64,000 nt of DNA from JBCBSZ01 sp039818945 (GCA_039818945.1 JBCBSZ010000008.1:47416-111415); one strand, 5' to 3'; positions 25,615 through 34,275 are shown, numbered from the stretch's first letter. Notes: generated by a model from the sequence alone, not told the origin. Numbers and translations: made by a program.

Positions 25615-26484
25615 TCAGCGCCTGGCGTGCTCGAGCAGCGGGAAGATGACCGGCGCGTCCTGCATCTCCCCGATCGCCGTCCCCCGCTCCGCGTCGTCCA
25701 TCGGGGTGACGGCCTCGGCCGCGTCGAGCGCGGTCACGAGCACGTCGACGTCACCGGGGGTGCAGAAGGCGTGCACGCCGGGCGTCGAGAGCGCGAAGCG
25801 CACGCCGCGGGCGACGTCGGCCGGATCGGTGAACGGTTCGTACCAGGGGCCGGCGGTCTTCTCCCGGTCGCCCCACGGGCGGTGGGCCACGGCCTTGATG
25901 ACCTGCACGCCCACGTCGCGGGCGGCGCACTCGGCGAGGAGCGCCTCGGCGTCGGCCCGGTACGTCGGGTCGGCCCAGACCCGCGGGTACACCGGGAACA
26001 TGACGGTGTCGAGGTCGTAGCGGCGGACGGCCTCGAGGTGGGCGCGCGGCGCGCCGAGATCGTGGCCGGTCACGCCGACGAAGCGGGTGAGCCCCTCGTC
26101 GCGCGCTCGGAGGATCGCCTCGAAGGCGCCGTCGCGGCCGTCGAGGTCGTCGAGGTCGGTGACCCCGTGGGCCTGGTACAGATCGACGTGGTCGGTCCCG
26201 AAGAGCTCCAGCGTCCGCTCGAGGTTGGCCCGCACGCCGTCGGGGTGGTGGCGACCGGACTTCTCGCCGATGAACAGGCGGTCGCGCAGCGCCGGGATGA
26301 GCGGGCCGACGACCTCCTCCGCCCGGCCGTACGCCGGAGCGATGTCGATGTGGTTGACGCCGCGCTCCACCGCGAGGAGCACCCGCTCCTCGGCGAGCTC
26401 CGGTGTGGCGTCCCAGAAGGCCGCGCCGCCGAGGATGGCGACCGAGCTGTAGTGGTCCGTTCGTCCGAGGCGGCGCTGCTCCAT
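25615..26484 (-). CDS. aldo/keto reductase
   Basis: 289 residues. The catalytic tetrad is complete: Asp47 and Tyr52 (HIDIAPAYGRAEE), Lys75 (GEKSG) and His106 (YQAHG). The TIM-barrel order is that of NAD(P)H-dependent aldo/keto reductases. It lies 35 nt before the aminotransferase gene on the same strand and 28 nt after the SRPBCC gene, so it may belong to the same transcript. Substrate unknown. Confidence 0.88.
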   Translation of the reverse strand: MEQRRLGRTDHYSSVAILGGAAFWDATPELAEERVLLAVERGVNHIDIAPAYGRAEEVVGPLIPALRDRLFIGEKSGRHHPDGVRANLERTLELFGTDHVDLYQAHGVTDLDDLDGRDGAFEAILRARDEGLTRFVGVTGHDLGAPRAHLEAVRRYDLDTVMFPVYPRVWADPTYRADAEALLAECAARDVGVQVIKAVAHRPWGDREKTAGPWYEPFTDPADVARGVRFALSTPGVHAFCTPGDVDVLVTALDAAEAVTPMDDAERGTAIGEMQDAPVIFPLLEHARR

Positions 26485-26512
26485 GCCAGGAGTCTCGCAC
26501 CTCGTGCCCGGG

Positions 26513-26959
26513 TCAGCCCACGGCCTCGGTCACCCAGGGATCGTCGCCGGGGTCGCCGCCCGGCCCGGCGACCTGCAGCCGATCGAGGTAGTGGCGCCAA
26601 CCGGCCTCGTGGCTCTCGGCGGCATCGCCGTCGGGGAGGTCCGAGTGCACGAGCGTGACGACGGTGTCGTCGCCCTCGGGACGCAGCGTCACCTCGACGG
26701 TGGTCGAACCGGGCGGCACGCCGCTGTTGCCCTCCCAGCCCCAGGTGAAGACGACGCGCTCGTCCTGGACGACCTCGACGTACTCGCCGATCGCGACGTC
26801 GCGACCGGTGACGTCGACGAGGAAGTCGCCGCCGGGCCGGGGGTCGAGCTGGGCCCGCACCCCCTGCCAGCGGACCATCCGCTCGGGGTCGGTGAAGTAC
26901 CGGAAGACCGTCGACGGCTTCGCCGCGATCCGCACCGACACCTCGACCGGGTCCGTCAT
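26513..26959 (-). CDS. SRPBCC (AHSA1-type) ligand-binding protein
   Basis: 148 residues from ATG 26959. It begins with the typical strand VEVSVRIAAKPSTVFRYFTD, then PERMVRWQG, PGGDFLVDVTG, and ends with a helix (SHEAGWRHYLDRLQ). Such domains bind hydrophobic ligands. The start overlaps the ArsR stop (ATGA), an ArsR-AHSA1 pairing that is widespread in actinobacteria. Confidence 0.85.
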   Translation of the reverse strand: MTDPVEVSVRIAAKPSTVFRYFTDPERMVRWQGVRAQLDPRPGGDFLVDVTGRDVAIGEYVEVVQDERVVFTWGWEGNSGVPPGSTTVEVTLRPEGDDTVVTLVHSDLPDGDAAESHEAGWRHYLDRLQVAGPGGDPGDDPWVTEAVG

Positions 26960-27297
26960 CTCCGCTCCTGTCCTCGTCGTGTCGCCCTCGCCCGGGTCGG
27001 CCACTCCTCCTGCTCGGCCGCCCGCTTCAGCTCGTCGAGGCCGGCGGTCCAGAACTCGGTCAGGAAGTCCCGCAGCTCCTCGACCCGCTCCGGGCAGGCC
27101 CGGTACCAGCGCTTCGTCGCCTCGCGCCGCACCTCGACCAAGCCGGCGTCGGTCAGCACGCGGAGGTGCTGGGAGACCGCCGGTCGGCTGATCGTGAACG
27201 ACTCGGCGATCTCGCCCGCCGTGCGCTCCTCGTCGCGCACGAGGCGCAGGATCGAGCGGCGGGTCGGATCGGCGAGGGCGCGCATCTGGGCGTCCAT
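26956..27297 (-). CDS. ArsR-family transcriptional regulator
   Basis: 113 residues from ATG 27297. The winged helix is clear: MRALADPTRRSILRLV, then TAGEIAESFTISRPAVSQHL, then AGLVEVRREATKRWYR. No metal-binding cysteine pair is present, so it is not a classical metal sensor. A palindrome (27336-27359) in the divergent intergenic region is its probable operator. It heads the minus-strand run that goes on to the aminotransferase-monooxygenase-amidase genes. Confidence 0.88.
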   Translation of the reverse strand: MDAQMRALADPTRRSILRLVRDEERTAGEIAESFTISRPAVSQHLRVLTDAGLVEVRREATKRWYRACPERVEELRDFLTEFWTAGLDELKRAAEQEEWPTRARATRRGQERR

Positions 27298-27335
27298 GGG
27301 AACAGACGCTAGCGCTCGCCGGTCCGCATGTGTAG

Positions 27336-27359
27336 GTTGTCGCTTACGTAAGCAACTAC
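27336..27359. promoter_or_regulatory. ArsR operator candidate
   Basis: The arms 27336-27347 and 27348-27359 are complementary at 10 of 12 positions; the core GCTTACGTAAGC (27342-27353) is a perfect palindrome, and TTACGTA recurs at 27363-27369. It sits between the divergent arsR and TIGR03086-type genes. Confidence 0.55.
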
Positions 27360-27399
27360 AGATTACGTAGTTTTCAGATGGAGTGATCGGAGCGACCAC

Positions 27400-27954
27400 A
27401 TGGATCAGATCGACCAGCTCGAGCGAGGCTTCGCCAACACCGCCCGGATCCTGCGCGGCATCGGCGACGACCAGTGGGCGGCGCCGACGCCGTGCAAGAA
27501 GTGGAACGTCCGCGAGCTCGCCAACCACGCCACCTGGGTCGTGCAGCTCTTCGGCAACGCCGTCGAGGGCCGTCCGCCGGCGGCACCGCCCGACGCCGAC
27601 GTGCTCGGCGACGACCCGGGCGCCGCCTTCGAGGCCGCCGCGTCGGCCGCCGTCAAGGCCTGGCGCGAGCGAGGTCACCTCGACGGGGAGGTGCAGGTCG
27701 GCGAGAACACCTTCCCGGCCGTGGCTGCGCTCGGGATCAACCACCTCGACGCCTACGTCCACGGCTGGGACCTGGCCGTCGCCACCGGCCAGCGGGCCGA
27801 GCTCGACGACGAGCTGTGCACCCCCGTCCTGGCCGTCGCCGAGCAGCTGGTGCCCCCGACGCCCCGGGGAGAGAACTTCGGACCGGTCGTCGACGCCGGC
27901 GCCGGCGCCTCGACCGCGGACCGGATGCTCGGTTACCTCGGCCGCCAGCCCTGA
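27400..27954 (+). CDS. DinB-like / TIGR03086-family putative metal-binding protein
   Basis: 184 residues. The start (LERGFANTARILRGI), then WAAPTPCKKWNVRELANHAT with a His, and NHLDAYVHGWDLAVATGQ supply the three conserved histidine positions of the maleylpyruvate-isomerase/DinB-like four-helix bundle. These proteins are suspected thiol-dependent enzymes; function here unknown. It is divergent from arsR across the palindromic operator, so the ArsR protein may control both sides. Confidence 0.8.
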   Translation: MDQIDQLERGFANTARILRGIGDDQWAAPTPCKKWNVRELANHATWVVQLFGNAVEGRPPAAPPDADVLGDDPGAAFEAAASAAVKAWRERGHLDGEVQVGENTFPAVAALGINHLDAYVHGWDLAVATGQRAELDDELCTPVLAVAEQLVPPTPRGENFGPVVDAGAGASTADRMLGYLGRQP

Positions 27955-28001
27955 TCCCTCCACCGTCGGCAGAGCTCGTCGGTCCGCAGTAGACAGATCG
28001 G

Positions 28002-29147
28002 ATGGAGTTCGACGTCGGTCAGATCGATGCGCTGCTGTCCACCACCCGTTCGGTGCGCAAGCGCCTCGACCTCGAGCGGGCCGTGCCCCAGCAGCTGGTG
28101 CTCGACTGCATCGACGTCGCGGAGCAGGCGCCCTCCGGCGGCAACGTGTCGAGCCGCCGGTGGGTCGTCGTCCGCGACCCGGAGACGAAGGCACGCCTGG
28201 CCGAGCTGTACCGGGCCGCCGCCGGGGACTGGATGATCGAGACGGCCGCCCGCCTCAGGGGCACCGGCCACGAGAACGAACGGGTCATGGCCTCGGCGGC
28301 CCACCTCGCCGAGCACCTGGCCGAGGTCCCAGTCATCGTCATCCCCTGCATCTGGGGCGTGCACGACGGCTCCGGTCGGCCGGGCCTGTTCGATTCGGTC
28401 ATCCAGTCGGCCTGGAGCTTCTGCCTCGCCGCCCGCGCCCGGGGCCTCGGCACGGCTTGGACCACCGCCCACCTGTCCGTGGGCGACGAGGTCGCCGAGC
28501 TGCTCGGCATCCCCGACGGCGTCACGCAGATCGTGCTGATGCCCCTGGCCTGGACCATCGGCACGGACTTCTCGGCGGCGCCGCGGCGGCCGGCCGCCGA
28601 GATCACCTACGTCGACCGGTGGGGTGTGACCACCGGGTCGGCGACCGACGCTCGGGCGCTGCTGGCCGATGGTCCGAGCATGACCGTCGAGGTCGACATC
28701 GACGCACCGCCGCCGGAGGTGTGGGCGGTGGTGAGCGACCCGGCGGTCCCGGCCCGCTTCAGCGAGGAGCTGCAGGAGGCCCGCTGGGCCGACGGCGACG
28801 AGCCCGGGATCGGCGCCCGGATCATCGGACGCAACCAGCACCCGGCCGTCGGGGAGTGGGAGACGACCTCCTACGTCGTGGCCTGGGAGCCGGACCGCCT
28901 GCTCACCTGGCACGTGAGCGACGCCGAGCGGCCCGGGGCCCGCTGGACCTACGAGCTGGAGGGACGTCCGGGCGGGACCCGCCTGCGGATGACGGTCACC
29001 CTCGGCCCCGGCCCGTCCGGGATCACCCCCGCCATCGAGCGCATGCCCGATCGCGAGGCCGACATCATCTCCCGCCGGCTCGCCGAGCACGGCGACAACA
29101 TGCGCCGGACGCTCGAGGGCATCCGCGAGGTGGTGAACGATCGGTGA
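28002..29147 (+). CDS. nitroreductase fused to SRPBCC domain
   Basis: 381 residues. Residues 1-205 are a nitroreductase-fold FMN protein (STTRSVRKRLD; APSGGNVSSRRWVVV; GLGTAWTTAH; VTQIVLMPLAWTIG). Residues 228-381 form a polyketide-cyclase/SRPBCC domain (TVEVDIDAPPPEVWAVVSD; VAWEPDRLLTWHV; LEGRPGGTRLRMTV). No stop or shift separates them. FMN nitroreductases reduce nitro groups, quinones or enones, and the SRPBCC part could hold a hydrophobic substrate. Same strand as and 47 nt after the DinB-like gene. Confidence 0.83.
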   Translation: MEFDVGQIDALLSTTRSVRKRLDLERAVPQQLVLDCIDVAEQAPSGGNVSSRRWVVVRDPETKARLAELYRAAAGDWMIETAARLRGTGHENERVMASAAHLAEHLAEVPVIVIPCIWGVHDGSGRPGLFDSVIQSAWSFCLAARARGLGTAWTTAHLSVGDEVAELLGIPDGVTQIVLMPLAWTIGTDFSAAPRRPAAEITYVDRWGVTTGSATDARALLADGPSMTVEVDIDAPPPEVWAVVSDPAVPARFSEELQEARWADGDEPGIGARIIGRNQHPAVGEWETTSYVVAWEPDRLLTWHVSDAERPGARWTYELEGRPGGTRLRMTVTLGPGPSGITPAIERMPDREADIISRRLAEHGDNMRRTLEGIREVVNDR

Positions 29148-29229
29148 AGTGACGCACGTCGCTGCGTCCACGGGAAGGGCCGCCGCCGTAGAACGGTTGA
29201 TGAAGGTGCAACCCACGAGGAGATCACCG

Positions 29230-29457
29230 ATGCCCGCCACGTCCACCACCGACAGCTGCACGACGATCCGGTCGCTCCGCGGCCGTGCCACCCGGTTGGC
29301 CGACGTGGCGCGAGACGAGCACCCGCTGCTCGCCCAGGCGTACCGCCGGCGCGCCAGCGAGCTCGAGCTCGAGGCCTGGGTGCGCGAGCAGGTCGTCGAG
29401 CCGACGCCCATCCCCCCGTTCGAGCGCTCCGACGACAGCGAGCTCGTCGCAGCCTGA
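29230..29457 (+). CDS. small hypothetical protein
   Basis: 75 residues from ATG 29230, with GAGGAGA at about 29217-29223. It is mostly charged and helical (HPLLAQAYRRRASELELEAW) with no membrane segment or cysteine pattern. It may follow the nitroreductase gene in one transcript (82 nt gap). Not recognised. Confidence 0.55.
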   Translation: MPATSTTDSCTTIRSLRGRATRLADVARDEHPLLAQAYRRRASELELEAWVREQVVEPTPIPPFERSDDSELVAA

Positions 29458-29494
29458 GATCACGCTGGCCCCTGGCGGGCCGGCTCACGAAGTC

Positions 29495-29529
29495 ACCGGG
29501 GCGGTCTCCCCCTCTCAGACCGCCTCGGT
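29495..29529. terminator. hairpin between convergent genes
   Basis: ACCGGGGCGGTCT (29495-29507) pairs with AGACCGCCTCGGT (29517-29529) with one G-T wobble and a 9-nt loop. It overlaps the stop codon of the PPOX gene at 29515 and lies 37 nt after the small-protein stop. Confidence 0.6.
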
Positions 29530-29919
29530 GAGGACGACCTCCACGACGACCCTCGGGGACGCTTCGGTGCCCCGTGCCCGGTGCCAGAGCGCTCCGCCGA
29601 GGGCCGCCGCCCGGCCGGACAGCCCGTCCTTGCGGCGGATCTGATCGAGCGCTGCCTGCTCGGCGATGCCGTCGAGGACCCGGGCGGTGCCGGCGAGGAT
29701 CGCCGCACCCGGCAGCACGTCACCCGAGCGATCGCCCGCCGCGATCTCGACCCGCGGGTTCGTGCGGATCCGTGCGACCTCGGGCGCCTCCGTGTCGAGG
29801 AGCACCACGAATCGCCCGCCCGATCCGGCGAACCGGGCCGGTGATCGTCTCGCCGTCCCGTCGTCCTCGAACGTCGTGAGGCTGAGCTGCGGCGCGTCGT
29901 CCAGGGGTTCGATCCTCAT
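29515..29919 (-). CDS. PPOX / F420-type split-barrel protein
   Basis: 134 residues. It shows LSLTTFEDDGTARRSPARFA, FVVLLDTEAPEVARIRTNPRVEIAAGDRSGD and AAILAGTARVLDG, the pattern of short PPOX-class proteins that bind F420 or FMN. It begins 4 nt after the stop of the DUF3291 gene, so they are probably coexpressed. Confidence 0.75.
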   Translation of the reverse strand: MRIEPLDDAPQLSLTTFEDDGTARRSPARFAGSGGRFVVLLDTEAPEVARIRTNPRVEIAAGDRSGDVLPGAAILAGTARVLDGIAEQAALDQIRRKDGLSGRAAALGGALWHRARGTEASPRVVVEVVLTEAV

Positions 29920-29923
29920 CCCG

Positions 29924-30376
29924 TCACCTGAGCGCCACTCCGTCGGCCCCGTGCGGGGCCCGGAACGTGAACGCCGCGGGCGACGGCCCCTCGGCCTCCA
30001 GCTGCGCCAGGCGCTCCAGCGCCTCGTCGAGGTCCGGTCGATGACCGTCCTCGACCCACCAGAGCACCAGGTGCTCGCGACCCAACGGCTCGAACCACTC
30101 GCGGCGCCGTCGGAGGAAGTCGACGTGGTCGGTGCGATACATGAAGTCCTGCAGGGACTCGAGGTCGCGCCACACGGACAGGTTCGGGATCAGACGACGA
30201 TCCCGTTCGAGGTGGAACGACGTGGCGTTGCCCTCGTCGTCCTGGAGGCGCCAGACGAACCCGTCGCTGGCCTCGGCGAGGGCGTTGATGCGATCGAGCG
30301 CGTCGAAGAACTCCGCCACCTGGGGGTACCCCCGTAGTGCGACGAGCCGACCGATGTTCAGCTGAGCGAGCTGCAT
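29924..30376 (-). CDS. DUF3291-like protein
   Basis: 150 residues. The order LAQLNIGRLVAL, FFDALDRINALAEASDGFVWRLQ, LSVWRDLESLQDFMYRTDHVDFLRRR and LVLWWVEDGHRPDLDEALERL matches DUF3291, a ferredoxin-like fold related to small monooxygenases. Function unknown. It is followed after 4 nt by a PPOX gene and preceded after 16 nt by the TSUP exporter gene, all on the minus strand. Confidence 0.75.
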   Translation of the reverse strand: MQLAQLNIGRLVALRGYPQVAEFFDALDRINALAEASDGFVWRLQDDEGNATSFHLERDRRLIPNLSVWRDLESLQDFMYRTDHVDFLRRRREWFEPLGREHLVLWWVEDGHRPDLDEALERLAQLEAEGPSPAAFTFRAPHGADGVALR

Positions 30377-30392
30377 CCGTCGATCGTAGGGG

Positions 30393-31127
30393 TCAGTACA
30401 GCCCGATCATGCGGCCGGAGAGAGCGAGGACGCTCACGACGAGGACGGGTTTGATGACCCGCTCACCGCCGTCGACCGCGATCTGGGAGCCGACGTAGCC
30501 GCCGACCGCCGTGCCGGCCGACAGCACCAGCGCCGGGACCCAGCGGACCTGGCCCTGGCTGATGAACACCGTCACCGCGATGATCGACACGACGATCACG
30601 ATGTAGGTCTTGATGGCGTTGGCGGTGACGAGGTCGTGGCCGGCCCGCGACAGCACCAGCAGGAGGATCAGGCCGACCCCCGCCTGGATGGCGCCGGCGT
30701 AGAAGCCGACCCCGACGAAGACGACCGCGGTGACCCAGTACGGCCACGGCTCCGACGACCCCTCGGCCTTCGGCTTCCACAGCGAGAGCGCGAGCAGCGG
30801 GATCATCAGCACACCGAACGCCCGCTCGAACAGCTCGTCGTCGATCTGCGACACGGCGACCGAGCCGATGATCCCGCCGATCACCGTGGGCACGAGGACG
30901 CGCAGCGTCTCCTCCCGACCCCCGACGCCGCGCCGCGCGTACCCGAACCCCGACGAACCGGTCTGGATCAGCACCGCGACCCGGTTGGTGCCGTTGGCGA
31001 GCAGTCCCTCGACCCCGGCGAGCGAGAGCAGCGGCACCGTCAGCAGCGAGCCGCCACCCGCCATCGCGTTGATCACCCCGGCGAACAGCCCTCCGGCGAC
31101 GAGGAGCAGCGCGTCGGCGAGGGACAT
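30393..31127 (-). CDS. TSUP-family (TauE/SafE) anion exporter
   Basis: 244 residues with about eight hydrophobic helices. The family motif is at both halves: FAGVINAMAGGGSLLTVPLL near the N-terminus and GAIQAGVGLILLLVLSR in the middle. Members export sulfite, sulfoacetate or related anions across the cell membrane; substrate not deducible. It lies 12 nt after the LLM gene on the same strand. Confidence 0.87.
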   Translation of the reverse strand: MSLADALLLVAGGLFAGVINAMAGGGSLLTVPLLSLAGVEGLLANGTNRVAVLIQTGSSGFGYARRGVGGREETLRVLVPTVIGGIIGSVAVSQIDDELFERAFGVLMIPLLALSLWKPKAEGSSEPWPYWVTAVVFVGVGFYAGAIQAGVGLILLLVLSRAGHDLVTANAIKTYIVIVVSIIAVTVFISQGQVRWVPALVLSAGTAVGGYVGSQIAVDGGERVIKPVLVVSVLALSGRMIGLY

Positions 31128-31139
31128 GAGGTCGTGACG

Positions 31140-32117
31140 CTACCGCCGGGCGTCGAGCGCGCTCCGCATCGCGTCGAAGGCGGCGGCCGCCCGGTCGATC
31201 GACTCGGTGAGCTCGCCGTGGAGCAGGGCGAGCCCGATGGACGCCGGCCGGTGTCGCTCGACCAGCTCGGCCAGCCGCCGGCCGACCACCTCGGGCTCGC
31301 CGAGCAGCACCAGCTCGGCGGCGACCTCGTCGGTCACGAGTCGCCGCGCCGGTTCTGCATCGCCCTCGGCCAGGGCCACGGCTGCCCGATCGACCTCGGC
31401 GTCGTCGACGCCGAGGCGTCGCCGCACGTCCGCCGGTGCGTTGCGGATCCCGACGATCATCTGCGCCCGGGTCGCCTCGATGTCGTCGACGTCCCAGGCG
31501 ACGCTCGGGACGAGCGCGACGTCGATCGGCCGGACGCTGCGGACCCAGCCGAGCAGCTCGTCGTAGGCGAACGGGGGAGGTCCGGCCACGAACGCTCCGT
31601 CGGCCAGCTCGGAGGCGAGCCGGTTGAGTCGCTCGCCCTTCGCCCCGACGAAGATCGGGACGCCCTGGCCACTGATCGCGTGCTGGCCCGGCGTGAACCC
31701 GTCGATCGCCTCGCCCCGTTCGACGGCGCGGGCGATGCCGATCATCGAACGGATCGCGGCCATCGGCCGCTGCGTCCGCTCCTGGTGCAGTGGGCCGAGC
31801 GAGAGGTCGCCGCCGGCCCCGAGGCCCAACGTGCAGCGACCGCCGGACAGCTCGCCGATCGTCTGGGCCGACGTACACGCGAGCGCGGGGTTGCGCACGT
31901 AGGGGTTGGTGATGCCGACGGCGAGGCGGATGCGTTCGGTGCGGACCGCCGCAGCGGCCAGCACGCCGAAGGGCTCGCGGGCCGGACCCTCGTCGCCGAG
32001 CCAGACCTCGTCGAGCCCGACGCGTTCGGCGTGCACGATCGCCTCGACGAGCTGCGGTGCCGGCGCCGCCGGGAAGGCCCAGATGCCGCACGGGGGTGTG
32101 GCCGGGCTCGCGGTCAC
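31140..32117 (-). CDS. LLM-class (probably F420-dependent) oxidoreductase
   Basis: 325 residues from GTG 32117, which overlaps the stop of the hydantoinase gene (GTGA). The bacterial-luciferase-like barrel is seen as IWAFPAAPAPQLVEAIVHAE, LDEVWLGDEGPAREPF, RIRLAVGITNPYVRNP, ELSGGRCTLGLGAGG and PIFVGAKGERLNRLAS. This matches F420-using subgroups such as methylenetetrahydromethanopterin reductase-like enzymes. Coupling to the hydantoinase-type gene suggests one catabolic pathway. Confidence 0.85.
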   Translation of the reverse strand: MTASPATPPCGIWAFPAAPAPQLVEAIVHAERVGLDEVWLGDEGPAREPFGVLAAAAVRTERIRLAVGITNPYVRNPALACTSAQTIGELSGGRCTLGLGAGGDLSLGPLHQERTQRPMAAIRSMIGIARAVERGEAIDGFTPGQHAISGQGVPIFVGAKGERLNRLASELADGAFVAGPPPFAYDELLGWVRSVRPIDVALVPSVAWDVDDIEATRAQMIVGIRNAPADVRRRLGVDDAEVDRAAVALAEGDAEPARRLVTDEVAAELVLLGEPEVVGRRLAELVERHRPASIGLALLHGELTESIDRAAAAFDAMRSALDARR

Positions 32118-34186
32118 CGGGTGCGGATGATCAGGTTGCCGGAGGTGTCGACCTCCGCGGTGCACGCCGGGAGCAGCGGGATCGTGGACCCGAACTCCTC
32201 GATGATCGCCGGGCCGACGATCAGGTCCTTGGCGAGCAGGTGGGCCCGGTCGTAGCGGGGGACGTCGTGCCAGCGACCGTCGAGGTAGACCGGACGCTCG
32301 CCGAGCAACGCCCTCGCCGGGCTGCCGTCGCCCTCGTGGCGGGGCCGGATGGTCGGCGTCGTGATCGGCCCGATGCCCGCGACGCGGAGGTTCACGAGCT
32401 CGACGATCTGCTCGGGGCGCTCGCGATAGCAGTAGTCGTAGAGCGCCTCGTGCTCGTCGTGGAAGTTGCGCACCACCTCGGCGACGAAGCCCGGTTCGAT
32501 CGGTCCGTCAGGAGCGGCGACCCGGACCTCGAACGCCTGGCCGTCGTAGCGCAGGTCGGCCGAGCGCTCGATGCGCTGCACGTCGCGGTCGAAGCCCTCG
32601 GCGTCGAGCGCCCGGCGCGCTCGCTCCTCGAGCTCGTCGTAGGCCTCCGCGAGCTCGTCGAGGTCGATCTCGTTGGTCCGGGTGACGAAGGTCTGCACCT
32701 CGTCGTTGCGGACGTCGACGGTGAGCAGGCCGAAGGCGCTCACGTTGCCGGGGTCGGGCGGGACCACGACGGCGGTGAGCCCCAGCAGGTCGAGGAGGCG
32801 GCAGGCCTGCAACGAGCCGGAGCCGCCGAAGGACACCATCGCGAAGTCGCGCACGTCGAGACCCTTGCGCACGGTGACCTGGCGGATCGCGTTGGCCTGG
32901 TTCCAGGCGGCGATCTCGAGCACTCCGGCGGCGCACTCCTCGGGCTCGAGACCGAGATCCGCGGCCAGCTGGTCGATCCCGGCGCGGGCGGCGTCGACGT
33001 CGAGCGGGACCCGACCGCCGAGCAGCGCTGGTGGGATGCGACCCAGCACGAGATGTGCGTCGGTCAGCGTCGGCTCGGTCCCGCCGCGGCCGTAGCAGAG
33101 CGGCCCGGGGTCGGCTCCGGCGGAACGGGGGCCGACCTTCAGACCGCCCTCTGGCGAGATCCACGCGATCGAGCCGCCGCCGGTGCCGACGGTGACGATG
33201 TCGATCATCGGGATCTTCGTCGGATGGCGCCCGACCCGCCCCTCGGTGGTGAGGGCGGGGCGCCCGTCGCGCACCACCGTGACGTCGGTGGAGGTGCCGC
33301 CACCGTCGAGGGTGAGGATCTGGTCGAAGCCGGCGTGCCCGGCGATCATCGCCGCGCCGAGCGCCCCGGCCGCCGGCCCGGAGAGGATCGTCGTGATCGG
33401 CTGGCGCCCCACCCCCTCGGGCGACACCACGCCGCCGTTGGACTTCATCACGTAGAACGGCGGCACCTCGTCGGGTCGCAGCTCGGCGAGGCGGTCCTCG
33501 ATCGTGGTGACGTAGTCGACGACGGTGCCCTTGACGAAGGCGTCGACGAGGGTGGTCACCGAGCGCTCGTACTCCCGGTACTCGCGCAGCACGTCGGACG
33601 AGATCGACACGGCGCACTCGGGGTACTCGGCGAGGAACACCTCCCGAGCGCGGACCTCGTGGACCGGGTCGACGTAGGAGTGGACGAAACAGATGCCCAC
33701 CGCCGTGATGCCCTGCTCGCGGAACCAGCGGGCCGACTCGGCGACGGACGCCTCGTCGAGCGGCCGCACCTCGTTCCCCTCGGCGTCGAGGCGGCCGGGT
33801 GCCTCCCGGACGAGGTGGACCGGCACGATCCGGTCGGGCTTCACCCAGAAGTACGAGTTGCCGTAACCGTCGGGGACGGACTGGCGGGCGATCTCGAGGA
33901 GGTTCTGGAAGCCCTCGGTGGTGAGGAGGCCGAGGTCCCGCACGTCGTGCTGGAGCAGCGCGTTGGTCGCCACCGTCGTGCCGTGCGCGACCGTGTCGAT
34001 CTGCTCGGCGTCGGCGCCGATCTCGTCGAGGATCAGGCGGACGCCCTCGGCGAACCCGACGCTCGGATCGGCCGGCGTGGAGGGCGTCTTGGTGGTGTGG
34101 ATCTCGCCGCTCCGGGTGTCGAGGGCCACCACGTCGGTGAAGGTGCCGCCGGTGTCGATGCCGATGCGCAGGCGCCGTTGGGTCAT
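32114..34186 (-). CDS. hydantoinase/oxoprolinase family protein, HyuA-type subunit
   Basis: 690 residues from ATG 34186 (GTG 34195 possible). The N-terminal nucleotide-binding loop is IDTGGTFTDVVALD; further landmarks are AHGTTVATNALLQ, YVMKSNGGVV, ILSGPAAGALGAAMIAG, LDGGGTSTDVTVV, and IPMIDIVTVGTGGGSIAW. These ATP-dependent enzymes open hydantoin or oxoproline rings or carboxylate aromatic ketones, usually with a HyuB partner. No HyuB is found in the window, only the overlapping LLM oxidoreductase gene. Confidence 0.88.
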   Translation of the reverse strand: MTQRRLRIGIDTGGTFTDVVALDTRSGEIHTTKTPSTPADPSVGFAEGVRLILDEIGADAEQIDTVAHGTTVATNALLQHDVRDLGLLTTEGFQNLLEIARQSVPDGYGNSYFWVKPDRIVPVHLVREAPGRLDAEGNEVRPLDEASVAESARWFREQGITAVGICFVHSYVDPVHEVRAREVFLAEYPECAVSISSDVLREYREYERSVTTLVDAFVKGTVVDYVTTIEDRLAELRPDEVPPFYVMKSNGGVVSPEGVGRQPITTILSGPAAGALGAAMIAGHAGFDQILTLDGGGTSTDVTVVRDGRPALTTEGRVGRHPTKIPMIDIVTVGTGGGSIAWISPEGGLKVGPRSAGADPGPLCYGRGGTEPTLTDAHLVLGRIPPALLGGRVPLDVDAARAGIDQLAADLGLEPEECAAGVLEIAAWNQANAIRQVTVRKGLDVRDFAMVSFGGSGSLQACRLLDLLGLTAVVVPPDPGNVSAFGLLTVDVRNDEVQTFVTRTNEIDLDELAEAYDELEERARRALDAEGFDRDVQRIERSADLRYDGQAFEVRVAAPDGPIEPGFVAEVVRNFHDEHEALYDYCYRERPEQIVELVNLRVAGIGPITTPTIRPRHEGDGSPARALLGERPVYLDGRWHDVPRYDRAHLLAKDLIVGPAIIEEFGSTIPLLPACTAEVDTSGNLIIRTR

Positions 34187-34214
34187 CGCGAGCACGGTAG
34201 TCGCCGACGCGAAC

Positions 34215-34251
34215 GAGGCAGAGCGGGGCGCATCGCACCCCGCTCTGCCTC
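34215..34251 (-). terminator. 14-bp hairpin terminator of the copper/lipoprotein operon
   Basis: GAGGCAGAGCGGGG (34215-34228) and its exact complement CCCCGCTCTGCCTC (34238-34251) enclose a 9-nt loop, 25 nt after the stop of the triple-repeat lipoprotein gene. A second small palindrome, ACCGGT-N7-ACCGGT, follows between it and the gene. Confidence 0.75.
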
Positions 34252-34275
34252 AACCGGTGGGAGGGACCGGTCGGA

